64,000 nucleotides of DNA from Camellia lanceoleosa (Eukaryota > Streptophyta > Magnoliopsida > Ericales > Theaceae), in contig CM045767.1 in the NCBI GenBank assembly GCA_025200525.1, forward strand, positions 122,624,346 through 122,688,345, in the 5' to 3' direction. A model generated the notes under the pieces. It made no database searches. It worked only from the letters and a program-made list of their open reading frames with translations, and had not been told where the DNA came from. Shown piece by piece: positions 1-10,556 of the stretch. The position numbers and the translations under genes are program-made. How positions within the stretch are numbered: the first letter of the stretch is position 1; each line of letters opens with the position of its first letter.

Positions 1-245
1 AGTGTGTTTTTTGTCTTTTTGAACTAAAAAATTGAGGAAGAAAATATAGATGCTTGGGTTAACTTTTTGACTTTTTATGAAAAAATGTGTAATAAAAAAT
101 TGTAAAAATTAGTTTGTAAGAGAAAATTAGAATTGGGAGTTGTGTAGCCGTAATTGTTAAATTTTGGTGAATAGTATTAATTTTTTAACTTTTTAAATAA
201 CTTTTTGACTTTTTGATTTATTCTGGACTTGCCAAACTTGGCCTT
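1..245. repeat. AT-rich MITE-like repeat, family shared with 31970-32225
   Basis: This stretch aligns by eye along its whole length with 31970-32225. Both copies carry tttttgtctttttgaacta-like and gactttttatgaaaaaat-like blocks in the same order. The left boundary lies outside the window. There is no coding capacity. Copy number elsewhere was not tested. Confidence 0.5.
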
Positions 246-399
246 ATCCAACTTAATAATAGTATGTAATTTGGTCATCAAACGCGCCTTATGTTTACTG
301 TGCGCTAGCTTTGAATCCTTTGAACGCGAATAAATAAAAGAAAAAGAAAAAAAAATATTTTTTTCATATTTTATTTAATTAAATTACATTAAAAAGAAA
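246..399. other. AT-rich spacer, nothing recognised
   Basis: Low-complexity A/T-rich DNA with GAAAA runs. No reading frame or repeat boundary is supported. Confidence 0.5.
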
Positions 400-1002
400 A
401 GAAAAGAAAAGAAAAATTTCATATTATAACGCAAAAATAACTTTTGATAAGTGTCACTTTTTTTTGAATTTTTTTTAATATCCAAAGGGCAATTTGAATA
501 AGAATTGTAGGAAAATAGTAATTAGCTAGCTTATTTTTTCTTTCGTGCTTCGTTTGTTCGAGTGAACTTTTTTTTTATAGAAAACATTTTTTTTCAGAAA
601 TTTTTTTGGAGAAAACATTGGTGGGTGAAACAAAGGTGGAGGTGGTGGGACATGGCAATTATGATAGCGATGGTGGTGGTGACAGTGGCCGTGGTTATGG
701 TAGTGGAGATGAGAATGACAGTGGTAATGTAGTGAGATTAGTATAACTTTTGTTTGAAAAACGTTTTTTTAAAAAAATTAAAAATATTTTTTTCCTATGA
801 AGGTTTATTTTTTTATTAATTATGAAAAGTATTTTTCATTAATTTTAATTTTTATATCAAACACCAAAAAATATTTTATTTTTCACCAAAATAAATAGAG
901 TATCAATCTCTCCACTTTTAGAGATATTTAAATTAAAAATTACAAAAATAAAATAAATTTCTATCTATTTCTTTCTACTTTACCATATTTCTCTTGTCTT
1001 CA
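400..1002 (+). repeat. Duplicated flank segment, copy 0 left part
   Basis: This segment is paralogous to about 6600-7220. It shares the sequence around 'aagtgtcac', the GGT/GAT-rich block at 615-745 (copy at 6805-6945), and the block ending 'ctcttgtctt'. The similarity resumes at 1659 after the hAT element, so the insertion came after the duplication. It is probably upstream DNA of the NLP cluster, because the equivalent copy leads into the NLP-type segment at 8.4 kb. Confidence 0.65.
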
Positions 1003-1650
1003 CCAGCCCGCCTTGGGCATAGGCCTACCAAGTCATAGCCTAAGGCCCTTTAAAATAGACGCAAAAAAAGGGCCCCTTCCCATTATAATTTAGTATAATA
1101 TATTAGGTATGTTTTTAAGTTCAAAAAAAATTAAAGAAGGCCCAAACTAACTTAAAATAAATTAATCTATTAAAAAATTAGAAGGCCCACTCAAAAAAAT
1201 TAGCATTGTTATTCATTAAAAATAGATCCAAAAAAAGCTCTCTCCTATTATAGTTCAGTGTAATATATTAGGTATGTTTTAAGTCAAAAAAAAAATTAAA
1301 GAATGTCCAAACTAACTTAAAATAAATTGACCTATTAAAAAATTAAAAGGCCCATTTAAAATAATTAGCATTATTATCCATTGAAAATGATTTTATAAAA
1401 AAATTAAATTATGCAAGTATGATTGATTTATTTACTTCTAAAAATACAAGAAGAACGAGGATCAAATGATACTTATTAGTTGTTATAATGTAATGCTAAG
1501 TATTTTTTGTGATTTTGATACAAATTTTTTGTCTTTTACCTTCAATTTTTTTTTTTTTTTGTTCATTCAATGAAAAAAAATGAAAAAACTCTCAAAAATT
1601 TATTAGTTAATTATCGACTTTAAACCCCACAAATCTTAGGGACGGCCCTG
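1003..1650. mobile_element. Non-autonomous hAT-type element with 8-bp TSD
   Basis: The 648-bp insert is bracketed by the 8-bp duplication TGTCTTCA at 995-1002 and 1651-1658. The ends are GC-rich, CCAGCCCGCCTTGGGC on the left and GGACGGCCCTG on the right. They resemble the imperfect inverted ends of plant hAT elements. The paralogue near 7195-7230 lacks the insert and reads straight through, giving an empty site. No transposase frame remains. Confidence 0.75.
1052..1384. repeat. Direct tandem duplication, about 168 bp x 2, inside the hAT element
   Basis: Blocks containing 'taatatattaggtatgttt' and 'ccaaactaacttaaaataaa' occur twice about 168 bp apart with small differences. The duplication lies wholly within the hAT element. 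Confidence 0.7.
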
Positions 1651-1658
1651 TGTCTTCA

Positions 1659-1945
1659 TTTAGCCAAAGAAATGATGTGAATGAAAAGAAATGTATTTTT
1701 ATTTTTAAACTCTAATAAATCACGCAATCCAAACAAGGACTTGACTTGTAACGAGTGAAGAAAAAGGATCATTGAACTCCAGCCCCGTTGTTTTTATATA
1801 TATTTTTTTCACTGTATAATGTACATATATTATATTATATTATATATAAATAAATAAATAAAGTGAAAGGGATCATTGAACCCCAGCCTGGACTGCGTGT
1901 GTATATGTATGCAAAGTGAAAGGTGCAGGGAAGGAGGGGATAAAA
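1659..1945 (+). repeat. Duplicated flank segment, copy 0 right part
   Basis: Continues the paralogy with 7220-7830. It ends with 'gcaaagtgaaaggtgcaggg', which matches the start of the NLP-type segment at about 8360 and 58520. Similarity is lost beyond about 1945, so this copy is truncated. Confidence 0.55.
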
Positions 1946-2140
1946 AAGAAAAGAATGAAAAAAAATTTAATATTGATTTAAAATTATTTTTAAAATTTTA
2001 CTTTGAATTGTAATTATTCCTAATAAAATGATGATTCAAACACTATTCGATTTTAATTTAATTAGATATTAATGAGATTATTAAGATAACTTATATCATA
2101 AAATTGGCTGTAATAAAAGATCAATATATGATAGATTGGG
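1946..2140. other. AT-rich spacer
   Basis: No gene, repeat boundary or structured element was recognised here. Confidence 0.4.
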
Positions 2141-3022
2141 TGTGTTTGTTTGGAGACTGGATAAGGAGGGATTGGAATCCACCGAACTGTTAGTCTTGGG
2201 ATACATTATTTCCGGATTATTTGGTTAGATTAGATTTTTACCCCATGTTTGTTTAGTCATGAGATTAGATGTTAGGAAAAGACTATTTGGCTGGATAATA
2301 TATGAATCTTATGTTTGTTTGAGATATTATGGAGAAGAATAAATGTTCAAATAACTATTTTATCATTTTCAATTATTTAATAAGTAATAGCAATATTAAA
2401 CATATCTTTAATATTTTAATTATTTTTAACTAGATTAAATAAAAATTTATTTTATTTTATTTTTTACACAATTAAATAAATTTATTTTTTAAAATTAAAT
2501 AAATTAGTTAAATAAAATATCAATAAAAATACATGTTTTTTTAATTAAAATTTTAAATAAATTTATTTTAAAAAATAACAATAATTAAATAATGAAATTA
2601 AATAAAACATCTATTAAAATTTAAATAATGAAATTAAACAAAATATAAACAAAATTTTAAAATAAAACATCAATAAAATATCTATAAAAAATTATTTTAA
2701 AAAATTAAATAAATAAAACATCAATAAAAATTAAATAAAATTATTTTATTTTTAAATTGAGACATTTAAATTTTATTGAATTTTACTAAATATAATACAT
2801 AATTAAATAGTAGAAGGTGAAAATGGTCATTTCACCACCTAATCTCATATCCCCTTTATCCCTCCATTTATGTCCCACCCCCCATGGGACGCAATAGTCC
2901 AATGGATTTGGGACTAATAGTCCAGTGCAAAAATTTTGAACTAAACAACAGATTATTAGTCCGAATGGACTGATGAATTAATAGTCTAATCCCACCCCTC
3001 AATCGCTCAAAACAAACACCAC
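2141..3022. mobile_element. Foldback/MITE-type element with AT-rich core
   Basis: The left end (tgtttgtttggagactggat) and the inverted right end (near 'ctcaaaacaaacacc') flank a very AT-rich core. The core is built of AATAAA/TTAAAT repeats. The ends and the inner 'ggactaatagtcc' blocks match the larger foldback at 54615-56465. No ORF is present. Exact termini and TSD could not be fixed. Confidence 0.55.
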
Positions 3023-3123
3023 CATTATGGATAATATTATAGGCGATAAATTATACAGTGGGATAAATAAATGCCAAATAAATTTTGAAACAACAATGAT
3101 TCAGAACACTAATTTCGGTGCTC

Positions 3124-3822
3124 TGTTGGCACCATAAATCTACAATTTTTATTATTTATTATTTATATAAATTGCGGGACTTGTGGTACCCTCCTACTCA
3201 TTTGGAGGTTATGAGAAGTAATGAAATGTGGAAAGATGATGGAGAACAAAGTGAAGAATATGGAGCATGAAGTGGAGGTTGAAGGAAGTTATGAAGACAT
3301 GGAGGGATATGTGGCATTATGGGAATGAAGATGGAAGAGTGGATAGTTTTAGGTGATTATTAGGTAGTTATTAATGGAAGTTTTTCCTACAAATATTTGC
3401 TTATAAATAGCCATTCATGGCGATATTGCAGGATCCAGACTCAGATAAAAAAATCAGTTTTATTTACTTTGTTTTCTCTTCCAGTTTTTATGGTTCTTTA
3501 CATTTCTGTATTTCAAATTCCTACACTACACTCCATTCATAGGAGTAATTTCAAATAACTTGTTACTGTAAATATCTACGAGACTAAGTCAGATCATTGT
3601 AAGTTTTTCGTTTTACTTAATGAAATTTTGAAATTATTCTTCACTTAATTGTTATTTACTAAATTCTCCTAAACAAGTAAAAGTCCTTTTCATTGAGGCT
3701 GAGAGAACTAAAACACAATCGTCTGATAATTGGTTGGCAATTAATCTTCTGTAAGGATTGATTGATCCTTACTGGCACGCTTAAAATTACAATATTAACC
3801 TTCGAAAGTCAAAAAGTCAACA
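3124..3822 (+). repeat. 5-prime LTR (699 bp)
   Basis: It begins TGTTGGCACC and ends GTCAACA, the TG...CA form. The TATA-like motif 'cttataaatag' lies at about 3400. It matches 5741-6447 along its length. Confidence 0.9.
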
Positions 3823-3830
3823 TATATTTT

Positions 3831-3847
3831 TGGCACGCCCAGTGGGA
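3831..3847 (+). promoter_or_regulatory. Primer-binding site of the LTR element
   Basis: TGGCACGCCCAGTGGGA starts eight bases after the LTR end and begins with the TGG that pairs with a tRNA CCA tail. The exact tRNA was not assigned. Confidence 0.7.
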
Positions 3848-3856
3848 TTAATTGAA

Positions 3857-3997
3857 ATGGCTAGACGTCAGCGACAAGGAGAAAATGAGCGCCTTGAAGA
3901 AGGCATAAAAGAAAAAATGACAAACGAATTGAATTTTGCTATTCAAATTTGTCAAAATGAAATATATTGGCGTGACAGAAAATTTTTGGATCTTTAA
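3857..3997 (+). pseudogene. Short 5-prime ORF of the LTR element, unknown product
   Basis: A 46-codon frame starts with ATG ten bases after the primer-binding site and begins MARRQRQGENERLEEG. It ends at TAA 3995-3997. Its position is where gag normally starts, but no gag domain or zinc knuckle can be recognised. Downstream frames to 4596 are short and interrupted; two include the repeated start-like motif ATGGCTCGGGGG at about 4241 and 4348. It is probably a decayed gag leader or a non-coding leader. Confidence 0.4.
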
Positions 3998-4749
3998 AAA
4001 GAGATCTATTTTTTTGATAAAGAAAAATTTCAAATTGTTTCTTCATTATCATATTATTTGGTAGAAGAAAAAATACACCATTTAATTGGAGTAATTCATC
4101 AACTTGGTGTGAAAATTTGCCAATGGAGACATGAGTTATCAACCCTTAATATCAAGTCTTTAATGACTAAATTTTGTGAGATTTTTCAAAATGTTTTTAA
4201 GTCTTTTATGACTAGAAATGGGGATGGAATAATTTCATCAATGGCTCGGGGGTTAAAAAACATATTTTTAAAGAACCAAATTATAAAATTAACATTATGA
4301 AAGAGTATGCTCTTGAGCCAAATTTAGCTAAGAATGATGTTCTATACATGGCTCGGGGGGTCCAAAAACTAATTTTTAGAGAGTCAAGTAATGAAAATAG
4401 TATATCTATGGGGGATTTTCATAAGCCATTAATGGCTAATACGGAAAAACAGTCCACTTTGCTGAATAATTATGAAAATCAATTTGGCAAAAGTCATGTT
4501 TTTAAACCAAACAAAGTTAAAAATAATAAACAAGTCATTGTTCATGAATTCAAAGTGTCAAAAAGTATGAACTTTCATGGTCACACTATACCATGACTTT
4601 TGTTGTTCAAAATCTATTTTGAATTTGTGAATCACATCAAACGTTGACTTTGATGGAATGACTAACAAATAATATTTCATTATTGCAATATATTGGGCAA
4701 AAACTATGATTATTAGTTGATCCATAAAACCATTACTATTTGGTTTTGT

Positions 4750-5665
4750 AGTTACCTTCGAAGCATGTCTTAAGACATTTCGAAGCATGTTATTAAGAAT
4801 ATGTGAGGGTTGTTAAAAGCTCTTTTCAAAGGATAAATGGTTGTGTTGTTATATGTATTCATTGAAATATCATTTTATAGCCACTAATAATTAGTTAAAA
4901 TGCCAAACTAATTTCATAGTAATCCAACTTTTTGGATTTGGTTCGAAGAGATGTCGTGAGCATTTTCAAAGGACGACTTTGATCTTTTAGTAACATATGT
5001 GACTTTCGAATGGTGGTTTTGTCATCAATAAATACCTTCGAAATGTAATATGAGACGAGAAAACTTTCGAAATGTGTACTTCCTTTTAAATATATGTAAA
5101 ATAACAATTAATTAATTGTCAAATAATGCCTATTTTGGGCATGATAATTAATGGCTTTACTGATAAACATTTTTATAGCCATTTGTTACAAAAATATAAC
5201 TAGTATTCTACAAAAGTTGGCTTGAAGAACAACGGTTTTGGTGGTTTCGGAGAATTAATAATTTGTTCGAAGCACAAAATTAATATTTTCATTAATTATG
5301 TGTGAACCAGAATATACAAAATTTGAATAACCACAATATTGGCCAAAAGTTGTTTCGAAAGCCCTTTTGCTATAATTTTGTAAGCTTTGAAGCACTCTAT
5401 CTTGCATCAACAACAGTTTCAAAGAAACAATAATGGTGGTTGTGAACCTTCGAAACTTTACCGAGTATTTTCAAGGATGTAATTCGTCCTTTGTCGTCAC
5501 CATCGACCTTCGAAGGATGATTTTTGTCCTCTATGCCACCTTAAGCTTCTTACTAGTCATAATTCGAGACATCTTGTTATCATTTCATGATCATTCGAAA
5601 CACTTTCTTGATTCAATTATATCATTCAACGCACTTTGTTGATATTATTCGAAACATTTTATTAC
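4750..5665. repeat. Cluster of TTCGAA hexamers in the LTR-element interior
   Basis: About a dozen TTCGAA motifs occur in 0.9 kb, often as ccTTCGAAg or ctTTCGAAa, for example near 4758, 4782, 5036, 5449 and 5509. The surrounding sequence is otherwise dissimilar, so this is not a simple tandem array. Confidence 0.6.
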
Positions 5666-5740
5666 TTAGATTAGCCATGTGCTTGGTTGGGCCTTTCAAA
5701 AATTCAAGTAAACATCGTTTTTAATGGCCACGGGCGGTAA

Positions 5741-6447
5741 TGTTGGCACCATAAATCTGTAATTTTTATTATTTATTATTTATATAAATTGTGGGACTTG
5801 TGGCACCCTCCTACTCATTTGGAGGTTATGAGAAGTTATAAAATATGGAAAGATGATGGAGAACAAAGTGAAGAACATAGAGCATGAAGTGGAGATTGAA
5901 GGAAGTTATGAAGACATGGAGGTATATGTGGCATTGTGGGAATGGAGATGGAAGAGTGGGTAGTTTTAAGTGGTATTGGGTAGTTATTGCTGGAAGTTTT
6001 TTCCTACAAATATTTACTTATAAATAGCCATTCATGGCGATATTGCAAGATCCAGACTCAGATCAAAAAACTAATTTTATTTACTTTGTTTTCTCTTCTA
6101 GTTTTTACAATTTTTTACATTTTTGTACTTCAAATTTCTGCACTGCACTTCATTCATAGAATTAGTTTCAAATAGTTTGTTGTTATAAACCTCTACGAGG
6201 CTAGGTCAGATCATTGTAAGTTTTTTATTTTACTTAATGAAATTCTAAAATTATTTTTCACTTAATTGATATTTACTAAATTCTCCTAAACAAGCCACCA
6301 GTAAAACCTCTCTTTATTGAGGCTAAAAGAATTAAAATACAATCGTCTGATAATTGATTGGCAATTAATCTTCTGTAAGGACTGATTGATCCTTGATGGC
6401 ACGCTTAAAATTACAATATTAACCTTCAAAAGCCAAAAAAGTCAACA
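5741..6447 (+). repeat. 3-prime LTR (707 bp)
   Basis: Direct copy of 3124-3822. It is preceded by the purine-rich 'cgggcggtaa' and followed by TSD TGCTC at 6448-6452. Confidence 0.9.
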
Positions 6448-6476
6448 TGCTCTAATGGAACACTAATGATATGGCA

Positions 6477-6479
<3 letters not shown>

Positions 6480-6519
<40 letters not shown>
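6480..6519. repeat. Poly(A) tract of about 40 bases
   Basis: An uninterrupted A run downstream of the LTR element. It could be a retroposed tail or slippage. No gene-like sequence directly precedes it. Confidence 0.8.
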
Positions 6520-6521
<2 letters not shown>

Positions 6522-6599
6522 AAACAAACCAAGGCCAAAACATCACTTCGTAGTGGGTGGGGCCCATTGTCAACTCATTACAGCTAGCTTTAGAGCTTA

Positions 6600-7830
6600 A
6601 GAATTAGAGTTCCAAACCATTTTTCATTTTGACAAGTGTCACTTTTTTTGATTTTTTTTTTTTTAATATATCCAAAAGGGCAATTTGAATAGGAATTATA
6701 GGCAAATAGTAGTTAGTTAGCTTATTTTTTCTTTCATGCCTCATTTGTTTGGATGACAGAAAACTTTTTTTTTGAATTTTTTTTTGAGGAAATATTTTTC
6801 TATATTTAGTGGTGGTGAAACAAAGGTGGAGGTGGAGGTGGTGGGACATAGCAACGATGATAGCGATGGTGATGGTAGCAGTGGCTGTAGTGATGGAGGT
6901 GGAGATGAGAGTGACAATGATAATGTGGTGAAATTAGTATGATTTGAATCTGAAAAATGTTTTTTTCTTTTTAAAAGTGAAAAGTATTTTTTGCCTATGT
7001 AAGTTTGTTTTTTATTGATTATGAAAAATATTTTCTACTATTTTAATTTTTTATTGTATCAAACACTAAAAATACAAAAAATATTTTATTTTTCTCTCAG
7101 ATAAATAGAGTATCAATCTCTCCACTTTTAGAGATATTTGAATTAAAAATTATAAGATAAAATACATATCTATCAATTTTTGTTTCTACTTTATCATATT
7201 TCTCTTGTCTTTATTTATCCAAAGAAATAGTATGAACCAAAAAAAAAAAAAATGTATTTTTATTTTTAAAGAAAATTATTAGAGACCTCAAATGTTTTAT
7301 CAAATGTTCTATCAAATGTCTCACATAGGTTTAAAACCTATATTATGTGAGTCCCATATGAGTTTCATATCTATGTGAAATATTTAGTAAAACATTTAGA
7401 GTTCTAGTATTTTTCATTTTTAAACTCTAAATCTGGCACTCCAAGCGAGGGCTTGAGTTTTAACTAGTGAAGAAAAAGAATCATTGAATGTGAGTCCTAT
7501 ATAAATCTCATATTTATGTGAGATATTTGATAAAATATTTGGAATCTTAATATTTTTTATTTTTAAACTCTAAATCAAGCAATCCAAATAGTGAAAAAAA
7601 AGGATCATTGAATACCAACTCCTTGTTTTTATGCATTTGTTTTCACTGTATAAATAAAGTGAAAGGAGTCATAGGATCATTGAATACCAACTCCTTGTTT
7701 TTATGCATTTGTTTTCACTGTATAAATAAAGTGAAAGGAGTCATAGGATCATTGAATCCCAACCCCTTGTTTTTATATGTGCATTAAAGTGAAAGGGTCA
7801 TTGAACCCCAACGTTGACCATATTTTTATT
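6600..7830 (+). repeat. Duplicated flank segment, copy A
   Basis: Paralogue of 400-1002 plus 1659-1945, and it lacks the hAT element. It includes a GGT/GAT-rich block at 6805-6945. No protein-coding frame is supported. It leads into the NLP-type upstream segment. Confidence 0.65.
7602..7790 (+). repeat. 72-bp tandem repeat, about 2.5 copies
   Basis: The block starting 'ggatcattgaat' recurs at 7602, 7674 and 7746, an exact 72-bp spacing. The unit contains 'ttttcactgtataaataaag'. Copy 0 at about 1765-1890 has a diverged single or partial version, so the array grew after duplication. Confidence 0.85.
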
Positions 7831-8019
7831 AGTCAGTGTGGTCCTGTTTGGAGTATTTTAAAAAGTTAATAAATTATTATTTTATTTAAGTAACATTATT
7901 TTTGTATTATATCACTTTAAATTTAATTCATACTTAACTCATATTTCACAAAAAGTCAAAAAAGTATAATTATTTAGATCATCTCAAACTATCTATATAT
8001 ATATATATACAATAATGCT

Positions 8020-8155
8020 AGGTATCATGAAAAGTCTTTTATAAAAATGATCATGAAAAATTTGTGACATTTAGATTACACTTAGAATAAAATATCATAT
8101 ACTAATCAAGCTAATCTAAGAATTATAAATTTTTCAGAATGATTTTTATAAAGGA
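8020..8155. mobile_element. Small hairpin MITE
   Basis: Arms near 'tttataaaaatgatcatgaa' and the inverted 'cagaatgatttttataaa' make an imperfect stem of about 40 bp within 135 bp. No TSD was confirmed. Confidence 0.5.
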
Positions 8156-8159
8156 AAAT

Positions 8160-8286
8160 GTTTTGTGGCACTAAATTGGGGCACTAATGCCCCTAATTTT
8201 CATTTCAGGTAACTGTTTTATTTTTTTACCTTATATAAAAATTAGGAGCATTAGTACCTCTCAATTTAGTACCACAAATCAAAACT
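8160..8286. mobile_element. Small hairpin MITE
   Basis: Left arm 'ttttgtggcactaaattggg' pairs imperfectly with the right arm around 'caatttagtaccacaaatca'. The unit is about 125 bp, with 'aggggcattagtgc'-type inner blocks. Confidence 0.6.
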
Positions 8287-8329
8287 CTTTTATAAATTTT
8301 TTTTTTTTTAAATGATCCCTGACATTTCC

Positions 8330-8357
8330 TCTGTGTGTGTGTACGCGCGCGCGCACA
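8330..8357. repeat. (GT)n-(CG)n alternating tract
   Basis: A TG run passes into a CG run (tgtgtgtgtgtacgcgcgcg). The strictly alternating purine-pyrimidine pattern is compatible with Z-DNA. It is unusual because CpG is scarce in the flanks. Confidence 0.8.
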
Positions 8358-8359
8358 TT

Positions 8360-8765
8360 TAAAGTGAAAGGGGTAGGTAGGGGATGAAAAAACGAAAAAG
8401 AAAGAAAAGAAAGTGAGGGGGTATTGTATTGGGGAATAGGGATTGCATCGATAATATGTCGGAGGAAGAAGAGGAACAAATTTGGGAGTCAGATTCCGTA
8501 TGGGAGAGACTGAGGAACCAACCCATCTACTCACCACCACCGTCTCCCTCCTCCGGAAAAGTTTTCCTCATCTCTCCACAACTCTACTTCTCACTACCAC
8601 CGCCTCCCTCCATCCTCATCTCTTCCACCACCCAAATCTACTTCTCAGCAGCACAAATGCGAAAAATAATATTGCTCAGGCACCATATGGACGTTAAGCG
8701 AGGTTAGATCTTCTATCTGTCTGTCTCTCCTCTCCGTTCTCTCTCTCTATCTCTCCACTCTGTTC
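8360..8765 (+). promoter_or_regulatory. Conserved upstream/5-prime-UTR-like segment of the NLP cluster (copy A)
   Basis: Closely matches 58520-58930. The shared core contains 'gattccgtatggg' and 'actgaggaaccaacccatct', followed by CCACC-rich and CT-rich runs. Open frames exist in both copies, but the conserved one is not the same length and the indels are not multiples of three. That argues for a transcribed leader rather than a protein. The CT-rich tail at 8715-8762 resembles plant leader sequence. No start site can be fixed. Confidence 0.45.
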
Positions 8766-9221
8766 ACATTGCTTTCGATTTTTTTTATTTTATTTTAAAA
8801 AAGGTAAATTACACTTTACAACTTTTTACCTCAAATTTCACTTTAATATTTGTTTTCAATTGTAAATGTGTGGCTCTTATATTTTCGGTCAAATTATAAT
8901 ATGTCCTTAGGAAAAAAAAAATTTGTTCACCGGTAAAAGTATAGAAAAGATTACTACGTTTTTCTTATACCTCATGTGAGGGTAACATCACAAATGATCA
9001 TAGGGTCGTTAGTTCGATGGATTATCTGTGATTATGTTTAGTTGTTATTTAGGTTAAATTATAAATTGTATTTGTTTATAAATTAGAGTAATATTTTTAG
9101 TTGATTGAAATTAAATTTATAAATTTACATAAAAAAATCTCAAAATATATAATATGTTATTTTATTATTTTTGTAAAGTGTGATAAATTAGTAATTTCAG
9201 GGGATTAGATTGTGAATCCTC
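8766..9221 (+). repeat. NLP-cluster paralogous segment (copy A), non-coding
   Basis: Matches 58990-59470, including 'ggtaaattacac', 'ttatattttcggtcaaatta' and 'tttagttgttatttaggtt'. No coding frame is present. Confidence 0.6.
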
Positions 9222-10088
9222 AGAGCATCTCTAACAATCTTTTTTATTTTTTTATTCAAATTTTAGCTAAAAAGTGTATTTCCTATTTTAGAAAATTATT
9301 TTTTTAATTATCATCTTTAACAATAATCTCTACTTTTCCTCCATATATTTTAAATATTTTAAAAAAAAATATTTTTTAATCTTTTTTTTATTAAAAATAT
9401 ATTTCCAAATTTCTTCTCTCTTCTCTACCATCTGAGAAAAGATAAGGGACGGGGGAAAAAATATTTTTTAAATTATAGGTAAATAAGGAGTTGAGCATGG
9501 CAGTTATTGAGGAGAATTATTTTGTATTTCACTTTTTAAAGTTACGAAAAAGTGAGGATAAGAGATTATTGGTAAGGGTGTAAATATGGCCCGGCTTGGC
9601 TTGGCTCAACTCGCTTCATGTTGAGCCTCGTGGGTTTCCGCTAAAATTCGAGCCAAGCCATAGATCAAAAAATTAGGTCTAGGCCCAAACCTAAGTCCAG
9701 GGATATTTGGGCATTGGGCGGGCCGCCCGATGGACTTAGGCCTGGCCTTAGGCTTGGACGAGCCTAACCAATTTATATGTTTTTTTAAATCTTTTTTACC
9801 AAATTTTTATTATTTTTCATTAAAAAAAACACAAGGTCTCGGGCGGGTCAAGCTTTGGGCCAGGCTTTAAGTGGGCCTTAAGCAGGTTGATGGACCGGGC
9901 TGGGCCAGCCGAGCCGGGTCGGACTTCAAAATGATGGTCTAGAACCAGGCTCAGGGGGTCTGACTGGGCTCGAGCTTGGACTCAAACAGACCTAAATGGG
10001 CTGGACCCATCCCGGGTCATGGGTGAGTTTCGGACTGTCCATAGGCTGCGGACAATTTTTACACTCCTAACTATTGGCATGCTCTAAC
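9222..10088. mobile_element. GAGCATCTC-type inverted-repeat element carrying a nested hAT MITE
   Basis: The left end gagcatctctaacaatc is inverted at the right as attggcatgctc. The copy-B relative at about 59470-59830 (agtatctccaaccatc ... actattggag) lacks the nested GC-rich insert. A similar element lies at 30596-31153. Confidence 0.5.
9573..10069. mobile_element. hAT-type MITE, GC-rich, nested
   Basis: A 497-bp insert with ends TAAGGGTGTAAA and TTTACACTCCTA. These are the TAGGGGTGTAAA-like termini common in plant hAT MITEs. The flanking 8-mers ATTATTGG (9565-9572) and ACTATTGG (10070-10077) differ by one base. The interior is rich in GGGC, GGCC and GGCTTGGC blocks. The paralogous site in copy B is uninterrupted. 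Confidence 0.75.
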
Positions 10089-10179
10089 TCTTCGATGGGA
10101 TTGGTAGTCCTCCTATTGGGTGGCATTAATAATTCAGCCTGACAATGAGGAGTTGACTTTTATAATTGAAAAACAAGAG

Positions 10180-10556
10180 AGCAGCTTGTCTCGGACTGGA
10201 TGGTACTGTTGAGTTTGTGGGGTTTCACCATGGGTCCTGTTTTGATAATTCAAATCGTTCATTGTGTAGAACTCGTCGAGTACTATATGCTTGTAAAAAA
10301 TTACGTTGATTGGATATTGATAGCTATCTCATCGGATCAATTTTTTGTCAACCATTAATTTGTTCACCGTTTATTTATTTATTTTAATACAAAATTGATT
10401 TGATTACATAGTTATTGATATCCGATCAACGTGATTTTTTACAAGCATATAGTACTTGACAAATTCTACACATTAACTACACATTAACAGTTCGGATTAT
10501 CAAAACAGAACCCGTGGTGAGCCTTCGGACTAGAGATCGGACTGGAGGCAAGCTGC
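10180..10556. mobile_element. Palindromic MITE, same core as 57345-57748
   Basis: The two halves are inverted copies. 'actatatgcttgtaaaaaat' pairs with 'ttttttacaagcatatagta', and 'gatattgatagctat' pairs with 'tagttattgatatc'. The outer ends are AGCAGCTTG-like and inverted. A third relative is at 42960-43250. Confidence 0.7.

Larger units (their letters stand above)
3124..6447 (+). mobile_element. Complete non-autonomous LTR retrotransposon
   Basis: Two direct LTRs of about 0.7 kb enclose a 1.9 kb interior. The 5-bp target duplication TGCTC is at 3119-3123 and 6448-6452. A primer-binding site follows the 5-prime LTR and a short purine-rich stretch precedes the 3-prime LTR. No protease, reverse transcriptase or integrase frame is visible, only short broken frames. 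The element must therefore have been moved in trans. The LTRs differ at a modest number of sites, so the insertion is not very recent. Confidence 0.9.

Noticed and set aside
8226..8707. Small proteins starting MVVSRWVGSSVSPIRNLT (minus) or MGVRFRMGETEEPTHL (plus), found in both copies
   Set aside because: The shared part is short and follows from nucleotide similarity of the duplicates; downstream indels break the frames differently.
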